The notes: generated by a model from the letters alone, not told the origin. A stretch of DNA of 64,000 bases from Mucilaginibacter conchicola (GCF_003432115.1 NZ_QWDC01000001.1:1488001-1552000); one strand, 5' to 3'. Shown: positions 34,222 to 45,239, counted from the stretch's first letter. Numbers and translations: made by a program.

Positions 34222-34539
34222 ATGATAACCAGTAAACTTGTAGCCAAAACCATTACCCGCTTATTTCTTGTGTTACTAATGGTGGCATTGGCTTTTTTGA
34301 TGAATGATAACAACAAGCTTGACCAAGTTTACCTGGCAAAAAACCAGATCTGGGCTTTTATTCCGCCAATCTTATTGATACTGGGCTTTATAAGCCTGCT
34401 TATTATCTGCACGCGCCAAAAATATACCAAACCAGATATGAACTGGCTGCTGGTAGTGAATACCGTTGTGCTGATGGCATACGGCGTTACGCTTTTCATC
34501 CGCATTAATGAGATGATAGCGCAAGTACCGGCACACTAA
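34222..34539 (+). CDS. Small membrane protein, unknown function
   Basis: The open frame starts at 33994, but everything before ATG 34222 is antisense to the phosphodiesterase. From 34222 it encodes 105 residues with three spans (about 12-28, 43-62, 73-93). I recognise no family. TAATTTG, a near-match to the -7 box, lies just ahead of the start. It ends 1 base before the AI-2E family stop. Confidence 0.65.
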   Translation: MITSKLVAKTITRLFLVLLMVALAFLMNDNNKLDQVYLAKNQIWAFIPPILLILGFISLLIICTRQKYTKPDMNWLLVVNTVVLMAYGVTLFIRINEMIAQVPAH

Positions 34540-34540
34540 C

Positions 34541-35635
34541 TCACTCGGTCTTCATTTTCTCTTTGGCCGATTCCTTGTACTCGTAATCGCCACCAAGCAG
34601 GTAGCCCCATGGTTTAAGGCTTTCAATACGGTCAAACACGATCTTCATAATGGCCATCACCGGTATAGACAGGAACATGCCCGAAAGGCCCCATATCATC
34701 TCGCCAACGATGATACCTATAAAAGAGATCAAAGCATTAAGCCTTACTTTTGAGCCTACAATAGCCGGCAGCAAAAAGTTAGCATCAATAGCATGTATAC
34801 CAATTACTGCAAGCGCCGTAGTTAACGTTTGGCTGATGTTGCCGGTAGCAAAAGTAACCAGCGTACTCAGCAGCAATGCCGTAAATATCCCGATGTAAGG
34901 GATTATATTGAAAAGGCCTACTATAAGCCCCAGCAATACCGCATATTTGATACCGATGATCCAGAAAATGGCTATTGACATGGCCGCCACGATAACCATT
35001 TCTATCACCAAACCAAAAATATACTGGCGCAATATTTTCTGAATATTCTCCACAATATCCATTACTATCGCCTTGTTTTCATGATTAAATACCCAAGTGA
35101 TAAAGCGAAGCAATAAACGGCGGTAAAACAGTAAAAAGAAGGTGAAAATGAGTATAAAAACATAGAACAAGGCCAGCGATGATACCGCGCCAAACGTAGT
35201 ACCCAATACCTCGGTACCCGATGCCATTATTTTTTGGGCTGTATCGTTCACATATACCATTTGCTTATCGGCATTTATATGAAAGGTTTGCTCAACCCAA
35301 ATATGCAGATCAGATACTGATTGGTTAACCTGGTTTTTTAGCATAGGCCAATCGTTGGCTATGCCTGATATCTGGTTACCCACCAAATACAATACGCCAC
35401 CTACAAAACCAACCAGTAAAAGTATAGACATGAATGAACTTGCGCTGCGAGGTAACCTGCATTTGCGCTCTAAAAAGTTTGATACCGGCAACAGCAGTAT
35501 GGCAAACAGCAAACCGAATATCAGCGGATCAAGCAGTTCTTTAGCTACGATAACGAGGTAACCAAGGGCGCATAAGCCTATAAGAATAAGCGCCAGGCGT
35601 TCATAGAACGGGGCGATAAGTTTTTTTGTGGGCAT
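34541..35635 (-). CDS. AI-2E family transporter (PerM/TqsA-like)
   Basis: The 364-residue protein has about eight spans and the UPF0118 pattern: two N-terminal spans, a soluble region (about 75-140), then GLIVGLFNIIPYIGIFTALL and IVGEMIWGLSGMFLSIPVMA at the C-terminus. The family includes TqsA (linked to autoinducer-2 export) and Na+/H+ antiporters; the substrate here is unknown. It is a single gene, convergent with a small membrane gene. Confidence 0.88.
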   Translation of the reverse strand: MPTKKLIAPFYERLALILIGLCALGYLVIVAKELLDPLIFGLLFAILLLPVSNFLERKCRLPRSASSFMSILLLVGFVGGVLYLVGNQISGIANDWPMLKNQVNQSVSDLHIWVEQTFHINADKQMVYVNDTAQKIMASGTEVLGTTFGAVSSLALFYVFILIFTFFLLFYRRLLLRFITWVFNHENKAIVMDIVENIQKILRQYIFGLVIEMVIVAAMSIAIFWIIGIKYAVLLGLIVGLFNIIPYIGIFTALLLSTLVTFATGNISQTLTTALAVIGIHAIDANFLLPAIVGSKVRLNALISFIGIIVGEMIWGLSGMFLSIPVMAIMKIVFDRIESLKPWGYLLGGDYEYKESAKEKMKTE

Positions 35636-35772
35636 GGGGTATTTGTAAAAATTTCCTCACCTGCTCAACAGGCTTTTTAAGCTAATGTTTTAGGAATATG
35701 TGATTTATAAGTGGGTAAATCACTCTCCCAAGTTTGGCCGGTGCTTTGCTTCATAAAACTAAACAAATTACC

Positions 35773-35949
35773 ATGGCAAAGTATTCAGAAAAAGCAAGCG
35801 AAAAGGTTGCAGAAACCATGCACGAAATGAAAGAGGGTAAGCTTAAAAGCGGCAGCGGCAAAAAGGTTACCAGTAAAAAACAAGCCATAGCTATAGGGCT
35901 GTCTGAAGCCCGTAAAGAGGGCGCAAAAGTACCAAAGAAAAAAGATTAG
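35773..35949 (+). CDS. DUF6496 small basic protein
   Basis: The ATG at 35773 gives 58 residues, strongly basic (MAKYSEKASEKVAETMHEMK, then KSGSGKKVTSKKQAIAIGLSEARKEGAKVPKKK). This is the pattern of DUF6496 proteins, which are widespread and uncharacterised and resemble small DNA- or RNA-binding or stress proteins. It is followed by a bidirectional terminator. Confidence 0.8.
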   Translation: MAKYSEKASEKVAETMHEMKEGKLKSGSGKKVTSKKQAIAIGLSEARKEGAKVPKKKD

Positions 35950-35956
35950 CATATAA

Positions 35957-35988
35957 TATAAAAGCCTCTTACATAAGAGGCTTTATAT
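35957..35988. terminator. Bidirectional terminator between DUF6496 and the exported paralogue pair
   Basis: AAGCCTCTTA, a short CA loop and TAAGAGGCTT form a 10-bp stem with A/T-rich flanks on both sides. It separates convergent genes and ends at the stop of the minus-strand gene. Confidence 0.85.
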
Positions 35989-36506
35989 TATGATTTGTAA
36001 AAATTCTCTTTCATCCAGCTGTTAAGCTTTCCGTTTTTATTTGCCTTTATCATCTCTTCCATCTTACTGTTTTTTTGGCGTGATGGCTCCTGCTCATATT
36101 TCTCTGCCATGGCCTTCAAGGCAGCTTCATTAGCCGCTCGGGGGTCTGTGTTATCTTTATGTTCCAACGTATATTTAGCAAACTGCCCCATAAATATTAC
36201 CAGTAACGGGGGATTTTTGTCTGTTAAATCAATAAGTGGTTTATCTATATTTAAGGTTACGGCTTTGGTGCCTGTTAACCACGCTATCAAAAAGGTATTG
36301 GCTTGCTTCGCTTTAGCCTCGTTCGCAGTCCATGGGTTTTGCTGTAACCAATCTACTGTTTTAATAACGTCGGCTTCGTATTTAGGGTAATCATCTGCGG
36401 CAACAAGAGTGTAATTAACCGGCACTTCATAAGTTTGTTGGGCAAATGAACTTAAAGATAAAGTTAGCAGAAACAAGAGGCCGGCGCCTGTGATCCATTT
36501 TTTCAT
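35988..36506 (-). CDS. Exported protein of unknown function, paralogue 1
   Basis: The 172-residue protein has a signal peptide (1-22, ending SFAQ). Its layout is the same as the upstream gene (36533-37042): VPVNYTLVAADDYPKYEADV, KTVDWLQQNPW, then LIDLTDKNPPLLVIFMGQFA, KYTLEH, and a helical C-terminus. The shared pattern DYxKYExDxIKxxDWLQ shows the two arose by duplication. The family is unknown to me. It likely acts in the periplasm or is surface-exposed. Confidence 0.7.
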   Translation of the reverse strand: MKKWITGAGLLFLLTLSLSSFAQQTYEVPVNYTLVAADDYPKYEADVIKTVDWLQQNPWTANEAKAKQANTFLIAWLTGTKAVTLNIDKPLIDLTDKNPPLLVIFMGQFAKYTLEHKDNTDPRAANEAALKAMAEKYEQEPSRQKNSKMEEMIKANKNGKLNSWMKENFYKS

Positions 36507-36532
36507 GTGATTTTGTTTAGGTTTATATTAAT

Positions 36533-37042
36533 TTAAAAAGAAAAATCGGTCTTCACCCAAGTTTCCAGTTCGTTGGCTTTGTCAATATCTACGAGGCGCT
36601 CAACCTGGGTATCGTGCTTATGGGTAGGTTCTGCCTGGTATTTTGCAATTACTGCCCTAAGTGCATCAATACTGGCCCTGTTGGTATCAAAATTTTTAGG
36701 ATGTTGAATAGCGTATTTGCAATACTGCGCCATATAAATAAAGCCTAACTGCGGGTTGGCATCAGATACATCCATAACCGCCTGTTTTAACTCAATTACA
36801 ATGTAGGGTACGCCTTGCGCCCATTTTAATACAAACTGCGTTACAGCATCTGTCTTCTGCGGTTCGGTACCCCAGTGGGTTTTTTGTAACCAGTCGGCAG
36901 CTTTTATAATATCGGGTTCGTATTTGTGGTAATCTGTTTGTTTATCAAAATGATAACCCTTCGGCACATCAAAACTTTGTGCCGATGCTTTGAGGGTAAA
37001 GCAAATTGCAGCAAAAATAATAGCGCCGATTACCTTGTTCAT
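36533..37042 (-). CDS. Exported protein of unknown function, paralogue 2
   Basis: The 169-residue protein has a signal peptide (1-22, ending ASAQ). The region VPKGYHFDKQTDYHKYEPDI, IKAADWLQKTHWG and AVMDVSDANPQLGFIYMAQY aligns with the downstream paralogue. It starts 15 bases after the oxidoreductase stop, so it may be read from the ligA-side promoter. No catalytic motif is evident. Confidence 0.7.
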   Translation of the reverse strand: MNKVIGAIIFAAICFTLKASAQSFDVPKGYHFDKQTDYHKYEPDIIKAADWLQKTHWGTEPQKTDAVTQFVLKWAQGVPYIVIELKQAVMDVSDANPQLGFIYMAQYCKYAIQHPKNFDTNRASIDALRAVIAKYQAEPTHKHDTQVERLVDIDKANELETWVKTDFSF

Positions 37043-37057
37043 GTTATTGAGTTACAG

Positions 37058-38050
37058 CTAAGATAAATCTATTTTTTGAGAGATTGTAAATGCATCCATT
37101 ATTTTCATGAGCACAACTGCCTCATCTATAGTGCATGGGTTTGGCCCTTCGCCTTTAAAATAGCTTACTATTTTAGTGATCATGGGTTGCTGGATATGTT
37201 CGGGCTGTACAAATTCCACTGTTTCCTCTTGCTCGCCAATCTTGCAGGTTACAAAGTTGCCAAAGAACGGGAAGGTAATTTTACCCTTAGTCCCCACTAT
37301 CTCGCAACGATCTGTGATCTCGGTTTTAGCTACATTAAAGCACCAGGAGCCATCAACCACTATCTTATTTTTAAAGATGATCTGCCCGGTAACATGATCA
37401 TCCGCCGGACTAAACCCGCCCTGGTTTAAGCTATAACCGCTGTACACAGCAGGTTCGCCAAAAAAGTACAGCATCAGATCTAACTGGTGCGGAGCAAGAT
37501 CATGAAAGTAACCACCGCCAGATACATCGGGCTGCAGGCGCCAGTTGGGCGCATTCTGTTCAACCAGTTTAGGTCTCTCCGATTGCCACATACGTATCTG
37601 CACTGTACGGATGTCGCCAATGGCATTAGTATCTATTAGATGCTTTACATGCAAAAACATTGGCAATGCCCTACGGTAATGTGCTACCGTAAGTTTGGCG
37701 TTGGCAGCATGCACAGCATCGGCCATGGCTTGTGCCTCGGCAGCGTTACGGGTAACGGGTTTCTCTACGTAAACATTTAAACCTTTTTCTATTGCGCGTT
37801 TGGCATATTCCAGGTGCGAATCGGGCGGGGTTGCTATCGATACCGTGTTTACTTCGGCATCGTTCAATAGTTCTTCGGCATCGCTGTACCAGCGGTCAAC
37901 ATGGTGGCGTTGGGCGTAGTCGGCGGCCTTCTCGGCATCGCGGCGCATTACGGCAACCAATTTACTGTCGTCAATTTTATTGTAGGCTTGTCCGCTCTTT
38001 TTTTCGGTTACGGCACCGCAGCCTATGATGCCCCACTTTATAGCAGTCAT
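37058..38050 (-). CDS. Gfo/Idh/MocA family NAD(P)-dependent oxidoreductase
   Basis: The 330-residue protein has the N-terminal Rossmann motif WGIIGCGAVTEKKSGQAY and the family EKP motif in NVYVEKPVTRNAAEA. The C-terminal substrate domain has GGGYFHDLAPHQLDLMLYFF, with the His of the active-site helix. The substrate is a sugar or cyclitol, not predictable. It lies 19 bases after ligA, on the same strand. Confidence 0.88.
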   Translation of the reverse strand: MTAIKWGIIGCGAVTEKKSGQAYNKIDDSKLVAVMRRDAEKAADYAQRHHVDRWYSDAEELLNDAEVNTVSIATPPDSHLEYAKRAIEKGLNVYVEKPVTRNAAEAQAMADAVHAANAKLTVAHYRRALPMFLHVKHLIDTNAIGDIRTVQIRMWQSERPKLVEQNAPNWRLQPDVSGGGYFHDLAPHQLDLMLYFFGEPAVYSGYSLNQGGFSPADDHVTGQIIFKNKIVVDGSWCFNVAKTEITDRCEIVGTKGKITFPFFGNFVTCKIGEQEETVEFVQPEHIQQPMITKIVSYFKGEGPNPCTIDEAVVLMKIMDAFTISQKIDLS

Positions 38051-38069
38051 GTTTGTTTTTGGGTAGATG

Positions 38070-40103
<2,034 letters not shown>

Positions 40104-40106
40104 TTA

Positions 40107-40217
40107 GTTAATAGTTCATGGTTGATAGTTCATAGATCCTGGCTCTTTGTTGATCTTATAAATTGCGAACCACGGTCTATCGGCACTTATCTATTAACCA
40201 CGAACTATCAACCATGA
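40107..40217. repeat. Inverted low-complexity repeat (GTTGATAGTTCAT word)
   Basis: GTTAATAGTTCATGGTTGAT plus AGTTC (40107-40131) faces CTATTAAC (40191-40198) and GAACTATCAACCATGA (40202-40217). A single-stranded relative is at 5502-5530 just before folC. It occupies the nuclease-ligA gap. Confidence 0.7.
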
Positions 40218-40219
40218 TC

Positions 40220-41065
40220 CTAATACGTCATCACCGCTTCAACCGGGTAATGGTCTGATGGTGTGCGGCCATGGTAGGTATTGGTTAAGATACCATAGCG
40301 CAGCACTTTAAAGTTTTTGGTGACGAAGATATGGTCGATACGTTTATCGCCGGCGGTGTTGGCATCAAAATCATTAAAAGTATTGTTAGGTGCCATTTTC
40401 ATAGGAGCCAGTACGTAGGTATCTTTCAACACACCCGAATCATTGATGACGGCGTAACTGTCTGATGTTTGGTCAACATTGAAATCACCTGTTAAGATGG
40501 TGGCCGTATTACCTGCCATTGCTTTTACTTTTTGCAGGATAAGTTTAGCGCTCTCACGGCGGGCAACTATACCGATATGATCCATGTGCAGGTTAAAGAA
40601 GTAGAACGTAAAACCTGTTTTTATCTCTTTGAATTGTGCCCAACTGCATATACGCGGCAAAGCGGCGTCCCAGCCTTTGTTAGGTTTATCGGTAACAGTC
40701 GACATCCAAAAATCGCCGTGTTTAAGTACCTGAAAACGGGTTGATTTGTAGAAGATAGCCGAGAACTCGCCCGCCAGTTTGCCATCATCACGACCTGCCC
40801 CAAGCCATTTGTAACCAGGCAAACTATCAACCAGGTCAGTAATCTGATGATGCTTCAGTTCCTGCGTACCAAAGATGTCAAGATCCTGAAACAGGATGAG
40901 TTTTGCGGCCCATGGATAGCGTTGCCCCCAGCCATTGCCGGCGGTTGAGTCGCCTTTATTGGCGTTACGTAAGTTATATGTACCGATGTTTAACTGACGT
41001 TGTTGCCCGTAGCTAAACGCTGTAATTAGCACGAATGCGAAAAGAAGGGTTAATGTCTTTTTCAT
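40220..41065 (-). CDS. Exported endonuclease/exonuclease/phosphatase family protein
   Basis: With the ATG at 41065 (MKKTLTLLFAFVLITAFSYG) the protein has a signal peptide and about 281 residues. The EEP fold is shown by LNIGTYNLRNANKGD, the catalytic-type FGTQELKHHQ, the His/Asp segment NLHMDHIG, TGDFNVDQTSD and the final DHYPVEA. Substrates in this family range from DNA to sugar-phosphates and lipids; a secreted nuclease or phosphatase is likely. A TATACTTG near-match to the -7 box is a few bases upstream. Confidence 0.85.
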   Translation of the reverse strand: MKKTLTLLFAFVLITAFSYGQQRQLNIGTYNLRNANKGDSTAGNGWGQRYPWAAKLILFQDLDIFGTQELKHHQITDLVDSLPGYKWLGAGRDDGKLAGEFSAIFYKSTRFQVLKHGDFWMSTVTDKPNKGWDAALPRICSWAQFKEIKTGFTFYFFNLHMDHIGIVARRESAKLILQKVKAMAGNTATILTGDFNVDQTSDSYAVINDSGVLKDTYVLAPMKMAPNNTFNDFDANTAGDKRIDHIFVTKNFKVLRYGILTNTYHGRTPSDHYPVEAVMTY

Positions 41066-41130
41066 AGTATGCAAGTATAATAAAAACCGGCCTGAGTGAA
41101 AGTTAAGGAATGTTTAATATAAAAACACTT

Positions 41131-41259
41131 GTCATTTCGAACGAGCGTCAGCGAGGAGAAATCTTGTTAGATAAGACAGGTACGCGCGCTTAGCGTTAAT
41201 AACAAGATTTCTCCTCGCCCTGCATGCTCGTGCCCACCCTTCCGCTCGTTCGAAATGAC
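41131..41259. repeat. Long inverted repeat, GTCATTTCGAACGAG family, copy 3
   Basis: The arms GTCATTTCGAACGAGCGTCA and CGCTCGTTCGAAATGAC enclose GAGGAGAAATCTTGTTA and AACAAGATTTCTCCTCG. It contains the same CCCACCCTTCCGCTCG insertion as the copy at 16603. It lies at the end of the vWA gene. Confidence 0.87.
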
Positions 41260-41289
41260 ATATTGGTTTGATTGTTTTGACTTCAGGTT

Positions 41290-43380
41290 TTACACCTCTC
41301 CCGCTCTCTTCCTCAAAAACCATTCAACACTTGCTAACGCCAGCAGCAGGAAAAACACCCATTTCATGTCAATGAGGTCATTGTAGCGTTTATCCTCATA
41401 AACAACCGTTTTGATGTTCTCGTTCTTTTTGATCAAATCTGCCAGTTGGTTGATCTGTGATGGATAAAGCATTTTCCCACCCGATTGTTGTGCCATCTGC
41501 CTCAACAACTGATGGTCGGCAGCACTTTGGCGGGCTTCTAAATTCAATGGCTTTACAGTGAGTTGTCCATCAGCTTTAAAGGCTTGTTTGCCTAATGTAG
41601 CCGAAGCCGACCAGGCATAAGTACCCACAGGCAATGTGCCTGCATTAAGCTGGTAGCTTTGACCGCTGCGGGTGAACAAAAAACTAAAGTTCTTGCCCGC
41701 CTGGTCTTTCAGGTTTATCTTCACATCGGGCGTGTTCACCAATTCCAGGGCATCATTATATAGCTCGGCGTTTAGCAATACGTTCTCGCCTTCGTCAAAA
41801 ATATTCTTAGCGGCATATACTCTGAAACGCTGCCTGTTGGCATTGGCAGTTAAATATTGCACCGCCTGACTCAACAATTCTTCTGTTGCTGAGTGATTGC
41901 CATACTCGCGATATTCAGCCAGTTGCCAGCGCCATAAACCCTCGCCGGAAAGCACGGCTACCTTCCGCCCACCGTCATCTCCGAAGGCCAAAAGCGGATA
42001 ATCTGTAGCTACGTTGCCTATCTTCTGTTTTAACAGTATCTGCGCGCCGTTGCCCGTTTTATAGCTTCCGTAGGGCGCTAACAAAGGCGGCAATTTTTCT
42101 AATTTACTGCGGGTTGAGTCACTCAGCGTAAAGGCAGAAAAGCCCGGTACCACCTGTGCAAACACTTCCTGGCTTTCGGCGCGAGTGGCAGATACACCTA
42201 ATACTTTCTGATGGTTGTTCAGATCCTGCAGATCGGCCTGCGTACCGGCCACAAACCATAAAGGCATTTTATTTTGTGTGATAGCCTGTAGTTTTGCATA
42301 ACTGCCCGCCTGCAATTGATAAAGGATAGCGAGGGTATAATCGGCTGGTTTAAGTTTAGCTATATCGCTTGTCAGCGTAGTTTTCACCTCGAAGTTGCGG
42401 TTACTCTCGATGGCCTGCTTCAAGACCGTGATATCCGGGTGCGGGGCATCGTAAACTAACAATATTTTCTGCCGCGCATCCAGTACCTCTACATAAATGG
42501 TTTCGGTATTGTTATCGTACGACAGTTCATTATCCAGATGCGACAGGGATATCACAAACTTGCGGATGCCCTTTTTATCGGCACTGAGTTTAACGGGGAT
42601 GGTTTTCCTGAACACATCTGAGTTAATATCGATATTCTGCTGATGAACATTGCGTCCATCTTCAATTACAGATAACTGCGAGCGACCGCCTTTGCTTTGA
42701 TAGGCTTCCACAGACACTTCTATCTCAAAATCGTTCCCCAGAAAAGCGGTTTTGTTATAACTCACATTACTGATGAGCACATCTTTGCGCGCCGTTGTAT
42801 TGCCCATAGCAATGGTGTAAATGCCCGAGCGGATATTCTTTGCTTCGTATGACGGATCGGCACCTGTGTTGTAAAGCCCATCGGTAGCCAGCACCACTGC
42901 GCCGATGTTCTGATTCACAAAGCGGTCGTTCAGTTGCTTTAGCGCGCCGGAGATGTTGGTTTGTTTGCCATTGAAGGTGTTGGAAAGGCCATCTTTAAGG
43001 TCTTTATCAAAATTGAAGGCATGCACCTCGTAATCATCGCCTAATTGTTTTTGGAGCGCTAACAGTGAGTTAGCCCCCTCTAAATCTCCCCCGTCAGGGG
43101 AGACTTTATTTTGCCCACGAAACAACTTTATCGATTCTGAATTATCCTGCGCTATCAATATCAGCGGTTTCTGCGGTTGATAAGTAACCGACTTTATCAA
43201 GGGCGACAGTAATAACAAAGCCAGCAAACTCACCACTATCGCGCGGAGCGCAAACAAGCCATACCTGAAGCTTTTTTGTAGCTGCACAGGTTTGCGGTAC
43301 ATGAGCCATGCATACAGCAGGCCAAGCACTACACACAACGGCAACCACCATCCGGAAACGGAACCCCAGGTTAACGACAT
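41290..43380 (-). CDS. vWA/BatA-like membrane protein with internal repeat insertion
   Basis: The ATG at 43380 is used; the frame's first codon at 43395 is TTG. The protein is about 696 residues, with two N-terminal spans (about 12-30 and 42-62), a von Willebrand-like region (LILIAQDNSESI, AVVLATDGLYNTG), beta-sandwich domains and one C-terminal span. The MIDAS motif is degenerate (DNSES instead of DxSxS). Residues about 92-103 (KVSPDGGDLEGA) are encoded by a palindromic repeat also found at 54990-55024. It is probably a periplasmic sensor or scaffold; the function is unknown. It is co-transcribed with DUF3253 upstream. Confidence 0.75.
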   Translation of the reverse strand: MSLTWGSVSGWWLPLCVVLGLLYAWLMYRKPVQLQKSFRYGLFALRAIVVSLLALLLLSPLIKSVTYQPQKPLILIAQDNSESIKLFRGQNKVSPDGGDLEGANSLLALQKQLGDDYEVHAFNFDKDLKDGLSNTFNGKQTNISGALKQLNDRFVNQNIGAVVLATDGLYNTGADPSYEAKNIRSGIYTIAMGNTTARKDVLISNVSYNKTAFLGNDFEIEVSVEAYQSKGGRSQLSVIEDGRNVHQQNIDINSDVFRKTIPVKLSADKKGIRKFVISLSHLDNELSYDNNTETIYVEVLDARQKILLVYDAPHPDITVLKQAIESNRNFEVKTTLTSDIAKLKPADYTLAILYQLQAGSYAKLQAITQNKMPLWFVAGTQADLQDLNNHQKVLGVSATRAESQEVFAQVVPGFSAFTLSDSTRSKLEKLPPLLAPYGSYKTGNGAQILLKQKIGNVATDYPLLAFGDDGGRKVAVLSGEGLWRWQLAEYREYGNHSATEELLSQAVQYLTANANRQRFRVYAAKNIFDEGENVLLNAELYNDALELVNTPDVKINLKDQAGKNFSFLFTRSGQSYQLNAGTLPVGTYAWSASATLGKQAFKADGQLTVKPLNLEARQSAADHQLLRQMAQQSGGKMLYPSQINQLADLIKKNENIKTVVYEDKRYNDLIDMKWVFFLLLALASVEWFLRKRAGEV
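43073..43107. repeat. Short palindromic repeat inside the vWA gene
   Basis: Read on the minus strand: AAAGTCTCCCCTGACGGGGG, then AGATTTAGAGGGGGC. The same sequence, apart from small changes, stands at 54990-55024 between two other genes. It keeps the reading frame open and adds about 12 residues. Confidence 0.85.
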
Positions 43381-43397
43381 GCCTGCAAAATGCAAAA

Positions 43398-43655
43398 TTA
43401 TTGCGAGCGGCGAGATATAAATTTTATCCTCACCGGCCCTTTTATGCGGTCTACATCAACAGGCTTGCCTTTTTGGGTTATGGTCACTTCGCCGGCCTTT
43501 TGCAGCTCAATAGCGGCTACCCTTACCTCGTCCATGTGTTTACGCCAATCCTCAGGAAACATGGCGCAGGCAATCTCACTCGGGCAAACGGTTTTGTAGG
43601 GTGCGCGTTGGGCTGCCATGGTGAGGATGGTTTGTTTGATGGAGTTGGTGGGCAT
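43398..43655 (-). CDS. DUF3253 domain protein
   Basis: The 85-residue protein follows the DUF3253 winged-helix pattern: IKQTILTMAAQRAPYKTVCP, EIACAMFPEDWRKHMDEVRV, and VDVDRIKGPVRIKF at the end. The family is uncharacterised. It starts the short minus-strand operon with the vWA gene 17 bases downstream. Confidence 0.8.
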   Translation of the reverse strand: MPTNSIKQTILTMAAQRAPYKTVCPSEIACAMFPEDWRKHMDEVRVAAIELQKAGEVTITQKGKPVDVDRIKGPVRIKFISRRSQ

Positions 43656-43734
43656 GGTTATTTAACGATTATCAAGCTTCGTTGTTAGTTCTTCGTTAGG
43701 AATGGCTGTGTTTATTTGATCACAAGTGGATGTA

Positions 43735-44171
43735 ACTTTCTTTTCTCTCAAAAGAAAGTCACCAAAGAACCGAACGATAGTGAGCTCATTGATACCAACA
43801 AAAAACAAACAATAATCAATAAAAGTCGCGGCTACGGTAACGCGCTACAATGTTTCTGCCGTTGCAATGCCTGTACTACCCGCACGTTACACTATGCCGC
43901 ATTTTTTGGTGGCCTTCTGCCTGTGATTTTCCTTCTTTCATTATTTTTTCTCCTGTCAGCAAAAAAGCTTCGGGCGAAAGCGGGCAGAACAATGGTGGGC
44001 GGTGTGGTGGCAAGGGCATAGCGGAATCTATTACAGAAGTCGGGCCTGAGTTGCAGGGTAAGAGATTTCCAGCCCGTGGTTCTGACAGCTTTGCAGAGTA
44101 AAGGCTTGTGCGGCAAAGAAGCCTATTTGCAGACTTGAATTTTTGCTTCTTTTGTTTCAAGACAAAAGAAG
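43735..44171. other. 437-base intergenic element bounded by two hairpins
   Basis: The left hairpin ACTTTCTTTTctctcAAAAGAAAGT is at 43735-43759. The right hairpin CTTCTTTTGTttcaagACAAAAGAAG is at 44146-44171. The two hairpin sequences are also related to each other, so the ends behave as inverted termini. Between them is a block with no convincing gene. Six-frame reading gives only overlapping short frames on both strands without family likeness. The 633-base gap between DUF3253 and the serine hydrolase is largely this element, followed by a lone GCAATGAC repeat arm near 44229-44262. It may be a degraded mobile element or a non-coding RNA. Confidence 0.6.
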
Positions 44172-44288
44172 TAGCCTCTGCGGCAATGAGCAGACTGACG
44201 TTTATCACAGCACAGACCTAACCAAAAGAGATTGCCACGCTATCGCTCGCAATGACGCACGGAGAGAAAATTCTTCCTAAATTTAAAT

Positions 44289-45197
44289 ATGAAACGCATT
44301 CTCACCTTTCTCTTCACCATTACCACCCTCTGCAGCTTTGCCCAAACCGATGCAAGATTAACGGCGCAGTTGCAAAGCCTGATAAAAAACTTTCACGGGC
44401 AGGCTGGCGTTTACGTGCATAATTTAAAAACCGGTAAAACAGCAGCTATTAATGCGGATACGCTGTTCCCTACGGCCAGCATGATAAAAGTGAGCATACT
44501 GAATGGCGTGATGGATAAAATTGAGAAAGGCGAACTTCAGTATAACCAGAAACTGGTTTATCGCGATTCGTTATTGTATGCGGGCGAAGATATCCTTGGA
44601 TCGTTCAAAAATGGTGATACCATACAGCTGAGCAAAGTGACCATGCTGATGATCACCATGAGCGATAATACGGCCAGTTTGTGGCTGCAGAAATTGGTCG
44701 GCGGCGACTATATTAACAACTGGCTGGCGGCAAATGGCTTTAAGGTGATGCGGGTAAACTCGCGTGTGGCGGGCCGCGAAGCTATGCGGAATATCTACGG
44801 CTGGGGTGTTACCACGCCTTTTGAAATGTGCAGGTTATTTACGCTGATACATGATGGCAAGGCAGTTAGTCCCGGCGCAAGTGAGCGTATGGCCCGTACG
44901 CTCAACCGTATTTATTGGGACGAGAAAGCACTGTCGCAAATACCACCTTATGTGCAAACCATGTCAAAACAAGGCGCGGTGGATGCCTCGCGCTCGGAGA
45001 CTGTCCTGGTGAATGCCCCGCACGGCGATTACGTTTTCTCCGTTATCACCAAAAACAACCAGGACCAGCGCTGGACGGCCGACAATGAAGCCGGCATCCT
45101 CATCAAAAAAGTATCGGCCCTGTTATGGCATTATTTCGAGCCGCAAAGCAAATGGCAACCGGCTGCAGGTGTAGATAAATACATGCTAAACGAGTAG
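44289..45197 (+). CDS. Exported serine hydrolase, class A beta-lactamase-like
   Basis: The 302-residue protein has a signal peptide (1-19, ending SFAQ). The penicillin-recognising motifs are Ser64-x-x-Lys67 (TASMIKV), Ser124-Asp-Asn (MSDNTAS) and Lys226-Gln-Gly in place of KTG. I cannot identify the class A Glu of the omega loop with certainty (GREAMRN near 161-167 may be its position), so true beta-lactamase activity is not assured. It may act on peptidoglycan or another ester or amide. Confidence 0.8.
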   Translation: MKRILTFLFTITTLCSFAQTDARLTAQLQSLIKNFHGQAGVYVHNLKTGKTAAINADTLFPTASMIKVSILNGVMDKIEKGELQYNQKLVYRDSLLYAGEDILGSFKNGDTIQLSKVTMLMITMSDNTASLWLQKLVGGDYINNWLAANGFKVMRVNSRVAGREAMRNIYGWGVTTPFEMCRLFTLIHDGKAVSPGASERMARTLNRIYWDEKALSQIPPYVQTMSKQGAVDASRSETVLVNAPHGDYVFSVITKNNQDQRWTADNEAGILIKKVSALLWHYFEPQSKWQPAAGVDKYMLNE

Positions 45198-45239
45198 ATC
45201 AGTGTCAAGCCTAATCTCTGATCACCAATCTCTAATCTC

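Noticed and set aside
43876..44208. 110-residue minus-strand frame in the intergenic element
   Set aside because: It runs through the right-hand hairpin, has no family likeness, and overlapping frames of the same quality exist on the plus strand. Better described as part of a repeat-like element.
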